Shown here piece after piece: positions 55,671-64,000 of a DNA stretch of 64,000 nt (the stretch's first letter is position 1; every line of letters begins with the position of its first letter). The notes beneath the pieces are model-generated. The model was not told where the DNA came from. It saw nothing but the letters and a program-made list of their open reading frames with translations, and did no database searches. The DNA is from Halomonas denitrificans (GTDB taxonomy: Bacteria > Pseudomonadota > Gammaproteobacteria > Pseudomonadales > Halomonadaceae), in NCBI RefSeq assembly GCF_003056305.1, contig NZ_PYVX01000004.1, positions 1 through 64,000 of the forward strand. Reading direction: 5' to 3'. The translations under genes and the position numbers were made by a program.

Positions 55671-55919
55671 GTGTCCGAGCATGAACGCACCATCCTGGCC
55701 TTCGACGAGGCCGGCAACGAGTACTTCATCGACGTGTTCGTCAGCGTCCGCGATCTCTCCGACCTGCAGCATGCCGGCGCGGCCAGCGGCGGCCTGCCCG
55801 CCTTTCGCACCCGCGAGGGCCACGCCGTGACCCACCTGGGCGGCGGCGAGTTCGCCGTGACGGTGCCCGGCGAGGAGGAGACGCTCACCGTCCGCACCCA
55901 GGATTCCGACTTCGTGTGA
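55671..55919 (+). CDS. Small hypothetical protein (GTG start)
   Basis: An 82-aa acidic protein: SEHERTILAFDEAGNEYFIDVFVSV at the start, with a compact predicted beta fold. The frame is open further upstream, but GTG 55671 has a GAGG site 7 nt away and follows a non-coding stretch, so it is preferred. No family is recognised. Confidence 0.55.
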   Translation: MSEHERTILAFDEAGNEYFIDVFVSVRDLSDLQHAGAASGGLPAFRTREGHAVTHLGGGEFAVTVPGEEETLTVRTQDSDFV

Positions 55920-56100
55920 CCCGTTGGCCGGGCCCACGGGAAGGCCGCGCCGGCGCCGGGCGCCGCACCCGGCGGATGTCGCGGGTCGGCAAGCGCATGA
56001 CGCGCGCGAATCATCTTGCCGTCCGCTCGCGACCCCGGGGAGCGCTATACTGAAGGTTGTGCCCATTCGGTATCCCTACCGCACAGGAGGGACGACTGTC

Positions 56101-56349
56101 ATGCCTTCATCAACCCATCACGTGACCCCCAATCCCAAGGGGGGATGGAGCGTTCACCGACACGGCGGCAAGCGCGCCAGCCGGCATTTCGCCACCAAGA
56201 AAGCCGCCGAGGCCTACGGCCGTCAGGTCAGCTTCAACCAGCAGACCGTGCTGATCATCCATCACGAGGACGGTTCCAGGACGGCCCCCAACGAGGCCTC
56301 CGCGGACCGGCCCAAGGCGCGTCGGCAGAGCTCGACCCAGCGCCACTGA
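56101..56349 (+). CDS. DUF2188 family protein
   Basis: An 82-aa basic protein with the DUF2188 signature: HHVTPNPKGGWSVHRHGGKRA, then ASRHFATKKAAEAYGRQVS and LIIHHEDGSR. Function unknown. An AGGAGGG site precedes the ATG. Confidence 0.85.
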   Translation: MPSSTHHVTPNPKGGWSVHRHGGKRASRHFATKKAAEAYGRQVSFNQQTVLIIHHEDGSRTAPNEASADRPKARRQSSTQRH

Positions 56350-56465
56350 GGCGCCACACGCCCGACCCTGCTTGCCGACAGGCGACCGGCCATGCCCCGA
56401 CACGACGGCTGCGGTAGACTCCCCTTCATCATGCATCACTGATCTAACCGGTGAGGGGGACACCC

Positions 56466-57314
56466 ATGAACTATCTCGGCGCTCACGTCAGCGCGGCGGG
56501 CGGGGTCGACAAGGCGGTGGAGCGGGCCGTGGAGATCGGCGCCGACGCCTTCGCCCTGTTCACCAAGAACCAGCGCCAGTGGCAGGCCAAGCCGCTGGCC
56601 GAGGCGACCATCGAGGCCTTTCGCGCGGCCTGCGAGACGCACGGCTTCGGCCCCGGGCAGATCCTTCCCCACGACAGCTACCTGATCAACCTCGGTCACC
56701 CGGAGGCCGAGGGGCTCGCCAAGTCACGCGCCGCCTTCCTCGACGAGTTTCGCCGCTGCGAGGCCCTCGGTCTCTCGCTGCTCAACTTCCACCCCGGCAG
56801 CCACCTGAGAAAGATCAGCGAGGGCGATTGCCTCGCCCGCATCGCCGAGTCGATCAACCTGGTGCTCGCCGAGACCTCGGGCGTCACCGCGGTGATCGAG
56901 AACACCGCGGGCCAGGGCAGCAACCTCGGCTGGCGCTTCGAGCACCTCGCCGAGATCATCGACCAGGTCGACGACAAGACGCGCGTCGGGGTCTGCATCG
57001 ACACCTGCCACGCCTTCGCCGCCGGCTACGACCTGCGCACCGAAGCGGCCTGCACCGCCACCCTCGACGAGCTCGACCGGGTGGTGGGCCTCGACTACCT
57101 GCGCGGCATGCACCTGAACGATGCCAAGAGCGAGTTCGCCAGCCGGGTGGATCGCCACCACAGCCTGGGCCAGGGCAACATCGGCCTGACCGCCTTCACC
57201 ACCCTGATGCGCGACCCGCGCATCGGTGGCATCCCCATGATCCTCGAGACCATCGACCCCTCGATCTGGGCCGAGGAGATCGCCTGGCTGCGCGGCCAGC
57301 AGGCGAACCGCTAG
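56466..57314 (+). CDS. nfo: Endonuclease IV
   Basis: A 282-aa AP endonuclease (E. coli Nfo 285 aa) that cleaves DNA 5' of abasic sites using a three-zinc centre. The TIM-barrel zinc ligands are in [34 protein letters not shown] and [19 protein letters not shown]. The ATG at 56466 ([13 protein letters not shown]) has a GAGGGG site. Confidence 0.97.
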   Translation: MNYLGAHVSAAGGVDKAVERAVEIGADAFALFTKNQRQWQAKPLAEATIEAFRAACETHGFGPGQILPHDSYLINLGHPEAEGLAKSRAAFLDEFRRCEALGLSLLNFHPGSHLRKISEGDCLARIAESINLVLAETSGVTAVIENTAGQGSNLGWRFEHLAEIIDQVDDKTRVGVCIDTCHAFAAGYDLRTEAACTATLDELDRVVGLDYLRGMHLNDAKSEFASRVDRHHSLGQGNIGLTAFTTLMRDPRIGGIPMILETIDPSIWAEEIAWLRGQQANR

Positions 57315-57455
57315 CCGCCTTCCCGCCCTCTTCCCGGTCCGCGGGCCCGTCCGCCGCCCGAGCCGGGCGAGCTGGGCCCCGGGCGGTCCAGTTGACCCTC
57401 GACACCGGCCTCGGGCATGCTCAGCAAGCGATTGACTGACCAAGGAAAAACGATA

Positions 57456-58451
57456 ATGAAAGGTTTTGCACGCACCACGCTGGCACTCTCCGTCTCGCTG
57501 GCCATGAGCGCCGGCGCCCAGGCCGCCGCCTTCGACGACATGGACCCGGTCACGCTGCGCCTGGCCCACGTGGTCAACGAGCAGGACGGCTTCCACATCG
57601 CCGCCGAGAAGTTCGAGGAGCTGGTGGAGGCCCGTACCGAGGGCAAGGTGGACATCGAGCTCTACCCCAACGCCACCCTGGGCGACGAGCGCACCCTGCT
57701 CGAGGCGATGCAGATCGGCGCCGTGGACATGGGAGTCATCACCAACGGCCCGGTGGCCAATTTCGTCGAGGAGATGGCGGTCTTCGAGCTGCCCTTCCTC
57801 TTCCCCTCCCCGGAGGCGGCCTATGAGGTGCTGGACGGCCCGATCGGCCAGGAGCTCCTCGACCGACTGGCCGAGGTCAACCTCAAGGGCCTGGCCTACG
57901 CCGAGCGCGGCTTTCGCAACCTGACCAACAGCGAGCGCCCCGTGACCTCCCCCGAGGATCTCGAGGGGCTGCGCATCCGCGTCATGGAGAACCCGGTCTA
58001 CGTCGACACCTTCCGTGAGCTGGGCGCCAACGCCATCCCCATGGCCTGGACCGAGGCGCTGACCGCCATGCAGCAGGGCACCATCGACGGCCAGGAGAAC
58101 CCGGTCAACGTGATCCATTCGTTCAAGCTCAACGAGACCCAGGACCACATGACCCTGTCGCGCCACACCTACGCCCCGGCGATCTTCGTCATGGGCATGC
58201 CGGCCTGGAACCAGCTGCCCGAGGCGGCCCAGACGGTGATCGACGAGGCCGCCCAGGAAGCCGCCGAGCACGAGCGGCGCGTCAATGCCGAGATGGCCGC
58301 CGAACAGCTGGCGGCGCTGCGCGAGGCCGGCATGCAGATCGTCGAAGAGCCCGATATCGCGGCCTTCCAGCAGGCCGTGGCGCCGGTCTACGAGCAGTAC
58401 GGCGAGCAGTTCGGCGACTACCTGCCGCGCATCCAGGAGGCGCTGAAGTAA
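57456..58451 (+). CDS. TRAP transporter substrate-binding protein (DctP family)
   Basis: A 331-aa periplasmic protein. The signal peptide ends near AGAQA-A; the mature part carries the carboxylate-binding Arg in LRIRVMENPV and TIDGQENPVNVI, both typical of DctP. It captures an organic acid for the adjacent permeases. It is followed directly by the dctQ-like gene. Confidence 0.93.
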   Translation: MKGFARTTLALSVSLAMSAGAQAAAFDDMDPVTLRLAHVVNEQDGFHIAAEKFEELVEARTEGKVDIELYPNATLGDERTLLEAMQIGAVDMGVITNGPVANFVEEMAVFELPFLFPSPEAAYEVLDGPIGQELLDRLAEVNLKGLAYAERGFRNLTNSERPVTSPEDLEGLRIRVMENPVYVDTFRELGANAIPMAWTEALTAMQQGTIDGQENPVNVIHSFKLNETQDHMTLSRHTYAPAIFVMGMPAWNQLPEAAQTVIDEAAQEAAEHERRVNAEMAAEQLAALREAGMQIVEEPDIAAFQQAVAPVYEQYGEQFGDYLPRIQEALK

Positions 58452-59006
58452 GTGTCTCGTCCGCTCCTGTCCGTGCTGACAGCCGCGCTGACGTTCCTGC
58501 ACCGCACCGAGCGCCTCATCGACGCCGCCCTTCGCCCCGTGGTCTTCGCGGGCATGGCGGCACTGATCGGGGTGATCACGCTGCAGATCGTCTCGCGGGT
58601 GTTCTTCCAGGCGGTGGGCTGGACCGAGGAGGTGGCCCGTTTCCTGCTGGTCTGGATCACCTTCCTCGGCGCCACGCTGGCCTTCCAGCGTGGCCGCCAC
58701 ATCGCCGTGACCTTCCTGGTCGATGCCCTGCCCGGCCGGCTCTCGCGACTCGCCCGCATCGCCGCGACGCTGGTGGTGCTCGGCTTCATGATCGCCCTGG
58801 TGAGCATCGGCTGGGAGTACATGCAGGTGCAGAGCTTCCAGAAGTCGGCCTCGCTGCGCCTCTCCATGACCTGGATCTACGCCGTGATGCCGCTCTGCGC
58901 CGCCCTGATGGCCTGGTATGCCGTCGTCGACCTGGTCGGCCTGATCGCGACCGGCGACGCCGATGGTGATATCGACCCCCGTCGTCCCGAGGATCCTCCG
59001 GCATGA
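58452..59006 (+). CDS. TRAP transporter small permease (DctQ family)
   Basis: A 184-aa protein with four helices and the DctQ motif WTEEVARFLLVWITFLGA. It starts with GTG immediately after the TAA of the binding-protein gene, so translation is coupled, and it overlaps the large permease start by 4 nt. Confidence 0.92.
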   Translation: MSRPLLSVLTAALTFLHRTERLIDAALRPVVFAGMAALIGVITLQIVSRVFFQAVGWTEEVARFLLVWITFLGATLAFQRGRHIAVTFLVDALPGRLSRLARIAATLVVLGFMIALVSIGWEYMQVQSFQKSASLRLSMTWIYAVMPLCAALMAWYAVVDLVGLIATGDADGDIDPRRPEDPPA

Positions 59007-60262
59007 CCGCCCTGCTCTTCGTGCTGTTCTTCGTCTTCATGCTGCTCGGCGTGCCGGTCGCCCTGGCCATCGGCGCCAGCACCCTGCTGGCCCTCCAGGC
59101 CCAGGGGGTACCGCTGATGGTGGTCACCCAGCAGATGTTCCAGGGCATCAACTCCTTCGCCCTGGTGGCGGTGCCCATGTTCATCCTCGCCGGCGACCTG
59201 ATGGCCCAGGGCAAGGTCAGCGAGAAGCTGGTGGCCTTCGCCGATGCGCTGTTCGGCTTCCTCAAGGGCGGGCTCTCCGTCGTCTCGGTGGGCGCCGGCA
59301 TGTTCTTCGCCGCCATCTCCGGCTCCGGCGCGGCGACCACCGCTGCGGTGGGCTCGAGCCTGGTGCCGGAGCTGCGCAAGAAGGGCTACGAGCCCGCCTC
59401 CGCGGCCAGCCTGATCGCCGCCAGCGGCACCATCGGCGTGGTGATCCCGCCCTCGGTGCCGATGATCATCTACGCCGTGATCGCCCAGCAGTCGGTCTCG
59501 ACGCTGTTCCTGAGCGGCATCCTGCCCGGCATCGCCATGGGGCTGGGCCTGGCCACCATCGCCATCGTCCAGGCCTACCGCCGCCAGTACCCGCGCGGCG
59601 CCGCGCTCTCGGCGGCGACCATCTGGCGCACCTTCAAGAGCGCCAGCTGGGGGCTGGCGACGCCGGTGATCATCCTCGGCGGCATCTTCTCCGGCATCTT
59701 CACCCCCAGCGAGGCGGCGGTGGTGGCGGTCAACTATGCGCTGATGGTGTCGCTGTTCGTCTATCGCGACCTCGGCATCAAGGACGTCTACCGCATCCTG
59801 ATCCGTTCGGCGATCACCACCTCGGTGATCATGCTGGTGATCGCCACCTCGGCGGTGCTCAGCTGGACCCTCTCCAGCTGGCAGGTGCCCGGCGCCATCG
59901 CCCAGGCGGTGCTGTCGCTCTCCACCGACCCGCTGGTGATCATGCTGCTGGTAGTGGCAGTGATCCTGCTCACCGGGGTGTTCATCGAGACCGCCAGCGC
60001 CCTGATCATCCTCACGCCGGTGCTGCTGCCGCTGGTCACCCAGCTCGGCATCGACCCGATCCACTTCGGCCTGATCATCGTGATGGGGCTGGCCATCGGC
60101 ATGATCACCCCGCCGGTGGCGATCAACCTCTACGTGGCCTCGTCGGTCACCCGGCTGCCGCTGGAGCGCATCACCCGCGCCATCGTGCCCTACCTGCTGA
60201 GCCTGGTCGCGGTGCTGTTGCTGGTGGTCTACGTCCCGATCCTGCTCGGCCTCTCCGGCTAG
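59003..60262 (+). CDS. TRAP transporter large permease (DctM family)
   Basis: A 419-aa, roughly 12-helix sodium-dependent transport subunit. Family marks are FALVAVPMFILAGDLMAQG, ISGSGAATTAAVGSSLVPEL, SGTIGVVIPPSVPMIIYAVI and IGMITPPVAINLYV. With the two upstream genes it forms a complete TRAP system. Confidence 0.95.
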   Translation: MTALLFVLFFVFMLLGVPVALAIGASTLLALQAQGVPLMVVTQQMFQGINSFALVAVPMFILAGDLMAQGKVSEKLVAFADALFGFLKGGLSVVSVGAGMFFAAISGSGAATTAAVGSSLVPELRKKGYEPASAASLIAASGTIGVVIPPSVPMIIYAVIAQQSVSTLFLSGILPGIAMGLGLATIAIVQAYRRQYPRGAALSAATIWRTFKSASWGLATPVIILGGIFSGIFTPSEAAVVAVNYALMVSLFVYRDLGIKDVYRILIRSAITTSVIMLVIATSAVLSWTLSSWQVPGAIAQAVLSLSTDPLVIMLLVVAVILLTGVFIETASALIILTPVLLPLVTQLGIDPIHFGLIIVMGLAIGMITPPVAINLYVASSVTRLPLERITRAIVPYLLSLVAVLLLVVYVPILLGLSG

Positions 60263-60297
60263 CAGAGCCGGCACGCCTCATCCCAAGGAGTCCCGTG

Positions 60298-60480
60298 ATG
60301 CCTCGAACGCTCATCGTCACCGCCGCCCTCGCCCTGCTGGCCGGCTGCACCACCTACACCTGGGAGGACGGCCGCCGGGAGACCGTGTGGGGCGTGCCCG
60401 CCGAGGACGAGACCATGACGCGTGAGGAGCGCGAGGCCCAGGGCGTGGAGTATCGGATACCCGGCGAGTTGCCTGAGTAG
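60298..60480 (+). CDS. Small lipoprotein of unknown function
   Basis: A 60-aa protein: signal peptide MPRTLIVTAALALLAGC with lipobox LAGC at Cys17, then an acidic polar segment (TTYTWEDGRRETVWGVPAED). The AAGGAG site and clean signal peptide support a real gene 35 nt after the TRAP permease. Confidence 0.7.
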   Translation: MPRTLIVTAALALLAGCTTYTWEDGRRETVWGVPAEDETMTREEREAQGVEYRIPGELPE

Positions 60481-60506
60481 CGCCCGCGGCCGAATCCTGA
60501 CGCCGG

Positions 60507-60571
60507 GCCCTTGCGATGAGCTCTGGCGACTAGCCCTTGCGATGGGCTCTTGCGACGAGCCCTTGCGAGAG
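60507..60571. repeat. Five-copy 13-bp tandem repeat
   Basis: Consecutive units GCCCTTGCGATGA, GCTCTGGCGACTA, GCCCTTGCGATGG, GCTCTTGCGACGA and GCCCTTGCGAGAG. Alternate units are closer to each other (a 26-bp higher-order repeat). They sit between two convergent genes. Confidence 0.85.
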
Positions 60572-60579
60572 CAGCGGCG

Positions 60580-61179
60580 CTAGGCCCGCCGGAAGACCAG
60601 GCTCAGGTTGTTGGCGGGCATCTCCACCGTCCGCTCGAGCCCGAGGCCGCGCGCCGCGGCCGCCTCGACGACCGTCTCCAGGTCGCGAATGCCGAAGCGG
60701 GGGTCGCGCTGTCGCAGGTCGGCGTCGAAGGCGGCATTGCTTTGCGCCGTGTGCCACCCTTCGCGCTTGAAGGGGCCGTAGAGGAAGAGCACGCCGCCGG
60801 CGGGCAGGCAGCGTTCGGCGCCGTCGAGCAGCGCCTCGCCGACCGCCCAGGGCGCGATGTGCAACAGGTTGATCGCCACCACGCCGTCGACGGGGCCGGC
60901 CGGGCAGTGCGCGGTCACGTCCAGCGCCAGGGGCGGGAGCAGGTTGGCAAGCCCCGAGTGAGACCGCCAGGCCTCGATGGAGCGGCAGGCCTGGGGGCTC
61001 GGGTCGCTGGGCTGCCAGGTCCAGCCCGGCATCGCCCCGGCGAAGTGGACGGCGTGCTCGCCGCTGCCACTGGCCACCTCCAGCACCCGGGCGTGCGCCG
61101 GCAGCACCGCCTGCAGCACCTCGAGGATCGGCTGGCGGTTGCGCGCCGCGGCGGGGCTGTGGCGTCGTTCGTCGCTCAT
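60580..61179 (-). CDS. DUF938 family SAM-dependent methyltransferase-like protein
   Basis: A 199-aa Rossmann-fold protein. SPAAARNRQPILEVLQ, the SAM-binding VLEVASGSGEHAVHFA and AINLLHIAPW are typical of DUF938. The C-terminal MPANNLSLVFRR is also conserved. The methylated substrate is unknown. Confidence 0.88.
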   Translation of the reverse strand: MSDERRHSPAAARNRQPILEVLQAVLPAHARVLEVASGSGEHAVHFAGAMPGWTWQPSDPSPQACRSIEAWRSHSGLANLLPPLALDVTAHCPAGPVDGVVAINLLHIAPWAVGEALLDGAERCLPAGGVLFLYGPFKREGWHTAQSNAAFDADLRQRDPRFGIRDLETVVEAAAARGLGLERTVEMPANNLSLVFRRA

Positions 61180-61213
61180 GACGGTCTCCTGTTCGGGCGG
61201 CGCCTACCGGCGG

Positions 61214-62281
61214 TCACTTCTTGGCCCGGGCCTTGCGCGCGGCGTTGCCGGGCTTCTGGCGCTGGCCGGTCGCGCGGCCCGGCTGCGACGCGCCCTTGCC
61301 CTTGACCTTGCGACCGCCCGGGGCCGGCTTGCCACCCTTGGCCTGGCGGGGCGGCGCCTTGCCGGCGGCCTTGGCCCCCTTGGCCGGCGCACCGCCCTTG
61401 CCTGCCCCTGCCTTGCCTGCCCCTGCCCTGGCCGGCTTGCCGCCCTTGGCGGGCGCGCCTTTTTTGGCCGACGCCCCGCGCTTGGCGCCCTGGCCGGCCG
61501 GCTTGCCCGGCGCCTTCGCTTTGGCCTTGGGCTTGCTCTTGGCCGGCGCCTGGGCCTGGGAAGAGGAGTGCTCGGTCTCGGCCAGGATCGTCGCCACCTC
61601 CTGCTCGGTCAGGTCGCGCCAGTCGCCCAGCGCCAGTCCCTTGAGCGTCACGTTCATGATGCGGACGCGCTCGAGCTTGACCACCTCATAGCCGAACACC
61701 TCGCACATGCGCCGGATCTGGCGATTGAGCCCCTGCACCAGGGTGATGTTGAAGACGAAGCGCGACTCCCGGACCACCCGGCAGGGCTTGGTGGTCTGGC
61801 CGAGGATGCGCACGCCGCCGCTCATCCCGGCGAGGAAGTCGTCGGTGATGGGCTTGTCGACGGTGACCAGGTACTCCTTCTCGTGGTGGTTGCTCGCCCG
61901 GAGGATGCGGTTCACCAGATCGCCGTTGTTGGTCAGGAAGATCAGGCCCTGGGAGTCCTTGTCGAGGCGCCCGATGGGGAAGATGCGCGCGCCGTGCTTG
62001 ACGAAGTCGACGATGTTGGCCTTCTCGCTGGACTCCGTGGTGCTGACGATGCCGACCGGCTTGTTCAGGGCGATGAAGACCAGGTCCTCCTCCTCCAGGG
62101 GCTCGACCACCTGGCCGTTGACCTTGACCACGCTGCCCGGATAGACCTGGTCGCCGGTGGTGGCGCGCCGGCCGTCGATGGTGACGTTGCCCTGCTCGAT
62201 GTAGCGGTCCGCATCCCGTCGGGAGCACATCCCGCTCTCGCGGATGTACTTGTTGATGCGCTTCGAGAAATCTTGGGCCAT
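61214..62281 (-). CDS. rluF: RluF-like 23S rRNA pseudouridine synthase with long basic tail
   Basis: A 355-aa RsuA-family enzyme. S4 domain at about 6-65 ([21 protein letters not shown]), catalytic domain at about 70-230 with the nucleophilic Asp in [16 protein letters not shown], and [19 protein letters not shown]. coli RluF modifies U2604 of 23S rRNA. The last 120 or so residues are a low-complexity Lys/Ala/Gly/Pro tail ([14 protein letters not shown] repeats), probably an RNA-binding extension. ATG 62281 is used; an upstream TTG is possible. Confidence 0.88.
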   Translation of the reverse strand: MAQDFSKRINKYIRESGMCSRRDADRYIEQGNVTIDGRRATTGDQVYPGSVVKVNGQVVEPLEEEDLVFIALNKPVGIVSTTESSEKANIVDFVKHGARIFPIGRLDKDSQGLIFLTNNGDLVNRILRASNHHEKEYLVTVDKPITDDFLAGMSGGVRILGQTTKPCRVVRESRFVFNITLVQGLNRQIRRMCEVFGYEVVKLERVRIMNVTLKGLALGDWRDLTEQEVATILAETEHSSSQAQAPAKSKPKAKAKAPGKPAGQGAKRGASAKKGAPAKGGKPARAGAGKAGAGKGGAPAKGAKAAGKAPPRQAKGGKPAPGGRKVKGKGASQPGRATGQRQKPGNAARKARAKK

Positions 62282-62410
62282 GGGATCACTACCGGGCTTG
62301 GGTGGATGAAGGGACAAGGCCGTGGCGACACGGCCGCTGGCCGGGCAGTGTAAGGGCTGCCCCGCCCGGCGGCCAGCCGTGACATGCCGGTCTGACCGAG
62401 AGCGTGGCGA

Positions 62411-62878
62411 TCAGCGAAGGCCGCAGCAGGCCTTGAACTTGCGCCCGCTGCCGCAGGGGCAGGCGTCGTTGCGACCGGGCTTGAGCCGAGTCACCGAAGG
62501 CTCGCCGTCGAGGTAGAACCAGCGCCCTTCCTCCTGCACGAAGCGCGAGGCCTCCTCCAGCACGCCCCAGCGCCGCCCCTCCTGGAAGGTGGCACGAAAG
62601 TGCACCCGGCCGCGATCGCCCTGCTCCTCGTGATCGAGGATCTCCAGGCGTACCCAGCGGGTGGCGTCGTCGCTCGGCAGGCTCGCAGGCCGGGTGCTCG
62701 GGTGCCAGGTCTCGCGCAGGTAGTCGGTGAGGTCGAGGGCGAAGGCGCTGAAGCGCGAGCGCATCAGCGCCTCGGGGCTTGGTGCCGGCTCGCCGCGATG
62801 ATAGCGGCCGCAGCACTCGGCGAGGGCGCGCCGGCTGCCGCAGGGGCAGGCCGAATCGGGGCGCGTGGCACAGGTCAT
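62411..62878 (-). CDS. YchJ/UPF0225-like protein with SEC-C motifs
   Basis: A 155-aa protein. An N-terminal zinc knuckle (CPCGSRRALAECCGRYHRG), a central YchJ domain (ALMRSRFSAFALDLTDYLRETWHPSTRP) and a C-terminal SEC-C motif (NDACPCGSGRKFKACCG). Function unknown; the SEC-C motif suggests a zinc-mediated protein contact. The ATG at 62878 has a GGGAG site. Confidence 0.9.
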   Translation of the reverse strand: MTCATRPDSACPCGSRRALAECCGRYHRGEPAPSPEALMRSRFSAFALDLTDYLRETWHPSTRPASLPSDDATRWVRLEILDHEEQGDRGRVHFRATFQEGRRWGVLEEASRFVQEEGRWFYLDGEPSVTRLKPGRNDACPCGSGRKFKACCGLR

Positions 62879-63036
62879 GGCGGGTCTCCCGGGAAATGGC
62901 GCCATTGTGCCATCTCGGGCGGCGAGGTTCCCGCCCCCGCGACGGACGGGAACCTTGACCGCGACTACCGCACTGCAGCATAGAGTGTGGTACACCTGTC
63001 AGGGCAGCCCCACACGCCCACGCAAGGAGGACAAGG

Positions 63037-64000
63037 ATGAGCCGCCACGCCCCCGCCCACGACCGCCCCTGGCATGCCCTCACGCCCGAGGAGGCGCTGT
63101 CGGCCCTCGACGCCACGCCGGAGGGGCTCTCGGAATCTGAGGCCCGCGAGCGCCTGGCGCGACACGGGCCGAACCGGCTCCAGCAGGGTCAGGGACGGCC
63201 CGCCTGGCGGCGCCTGCTCGGGCAGTTCAACAACCTGCTGATGCTGATCCTGCTGGTCGCCGCGGCGGCGAGCCTAGGCCTCGGCCACGGGGTGGACGCC
63301 GTGGCCATCGCCGGGGTGGTGCTGATCATCGCGCTGATCGGCTTTCTCCAGGAGGGCAAGGCCGAGCAGGCGCTGGAGCGCATCCGCGACATGCTCTCGC
63401 CTCGCGCCCAGGTGCTGCGCGACGGGCACCGCCACGAGGTCGATGCCGAGGCACTGGTCCCCGGCGACATCGTGCTGCTGGAGAGCGGCGATCGGGTGCC
63501 CGCCGACCTGCGCCTGCTCGAGGCCAAGCGGCTGCGCCACGAGGAGGCGGCGCTGACCGGGGAGTCGACCCCGGTGGACAAGACGATCGACGCGGTCGGC
63601 GAGGAGAGCGAGCTGGCCGAGCGTGGCTCGATGGCCTATGCCGGCACCCTGGTGGTCCAGGGCAGCGCCCGGGGGCTGGTGGTGGCGACCGGCGAGCGCA
63701 CCGAGATCGGGCGCATCTCCGAACTGCTGCGCGGGGTCGAGACGCTCAGGACGCCGCTGCTGCGTCAGCTCGACCGCGCCGGGCGCGTGCTGGGGCTGAT
63801 CATCACGGCCCTGGCGCTGCTGACCGCGGCCTTCGGGGTGCTGGTGCATGGCGAGCCGCTCGGCGAGATGTTCATGGCCGCCGTGGGCCTGGCCGTGGCC
63901 GCCATCCCCGAGGGCATGCCGGCGATCGTCACCATTGGCCTGGCGCTGGGCGTGCAGGCCATGGCCCGCCGGCACGCCATCATCCGCCGGCTGCCCGCGG
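63037..64000 (+). CDS. P-type cation-transporting ATPase, N-terminal part
   Basis: The first 321 codons of a P2-type ATPase cut by the window end. N-terminal cation ATPase domain (about 10-75, HALTPEEALSALDATPEGLS), two helices, the actuator domain with PGDIVLLESGDRVPADLRL and LTGES, helices 3-4 and the ion-binding AAIPEGMPAIVTIGLALG. The phosphorylation DKTGT lies outside. The PEGMPA motif suggests a calcium- or sodium-type pump. An AAGGAGG site precedes the ATG. Confidence 0.92.
   Translation, partial: MSRHAPAHDRPWHALTPEEALSALDATPEGLSESEARERLARHGPNRLQQGQGRPAWRRLLGQFNNLLMLILLVAAAASLGLGHGVDAVAIAGVVLIIALIGFLQEGKAEQALERIRDMLSPRAQVLRDGHRHEVDAEALVPGDIVLLESGDRVPADLRLLEAKRLRHEEAALTGESTPVDKTIDAVGEESELAERGSMAYAGTLVVQGSARGLVVATGERTEIGRISELLRGVETLRTPLLRQLDRAGRVLGLIITALALLTAAFGVLVHGEPLGEMFMAAVGLAVAAIPEGMPAIVTIGLALGVQAMARRHAIIRRLPA

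Overview
The window is about 64 kb of high-GC chromosome from a moderately halophilic gammaproteobacterium, most likely Halomonadaceae (Halomonas or a close relative). This rests on gene content and order: a Pseudomonas/Halomonas-style cox cluster, the thrS-infC-rpmI-rplT-pheS-pheT-ihfA translation operon, an Opu-type osmoprotectant ABC transporter, TRAP transport and several acidic proteins. The genus is inferred from the proteins; no rRNA is present.

Layout. 1-4.3 kb: 3' end of gcvP, a LysR regulator divergent from ppnN, a flavodoxin/membrane-protein pair and a DUF2788 protein. 4.3-11.4 kb, minus strand: thrS, infC, rpmI, rplT, pheS, pheT, ihfA, with three regulatory signatures: a tRNA-Thr anticodon-arm mimic in the thrS leader, an AUC start for infC, and a terminator/attenuator before pheS. 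11.5-14.8 kb: an OmpA-domain lipoprotein, a DUF2489 protein and a SLC13/DASS transporter. 14.8-23 kb, minus strand: the aa3-type cytochrome oxidase cluster (ctaC with a fused cytochrome c domain, ctaD, ctaG, ctaE, SURF1, an accessory membrane protein, ctaA, ctaB), with one DUF2909 gene on the opposite strand and a DUF2970 gene upstream. 23-25 kb: a small helical protein, LrgAB and tRNA-Pro(GGG). 25-31 kb: a signalling block made of a BdlA-like PAS-PAS chemoreceptor, a REC-GGDEF-EAL regulator and a hybrid histidine kinase. 31-41 kb: an MFS transporter with an acidic tail, an OpuC-type ABC operon, a nitrilase-like amidase, a YjfB-like protein, an AGCS symporter and a PEBP-like protein. 41-43.1 kb: small hypothetical proteins and a DapA-family aldolase.

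43.2-48.7 kb is a foreign AT-rich island (about 40% GC by eye against about 67% around it). It carries a helicase/nuclease pair that reads as a Hachiman-type (HamA/HamB) anti-phage system, plus an unknown two-TM protein. Both transcription units end in imperfect palindromes with all the marks of integron attC sites: TAAC/GTTA ends, and unpaired bases all on one arm. No integrase is in the window, so this looks like a small integrase-less cassette cluster (CALIN) in which the whole roughly 4.5-kb defence operon is one cassette. I rate this the most interesting part of the window.

49-54 kb: a methylmalonate/malonate-semialdehyde dehydrogenase, a DddP-like M24 metalloenzyme and a BesD/HalD-like 2-oxoglutarate oxygenase, divergent from a LysR regulator, with a 208-bp nested palindrome between two of them. 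This may be a catabolic module for a DMSP-like or amino-acid-derived compound. 54-64 kb: an acidic secreted protein, a GlxA/GbdR-type AraC regulator, small hypothetical proteins, endonuclease IV, a complete TRAP transporter, a small lipoprotein, a DUF938 methyltransferase, an RluF-type pseudouridine synthase with a long basic tail, a YchJ-like protein and the start of a P-type cation ATPase cut by the window edge.

Starts were chosen by ribosome-binding sites and family N-termini, so several coding regions are shorter than the longest open frame. Long open frames antisense to real genes are frequent in this GC-rich DNA and were left out.
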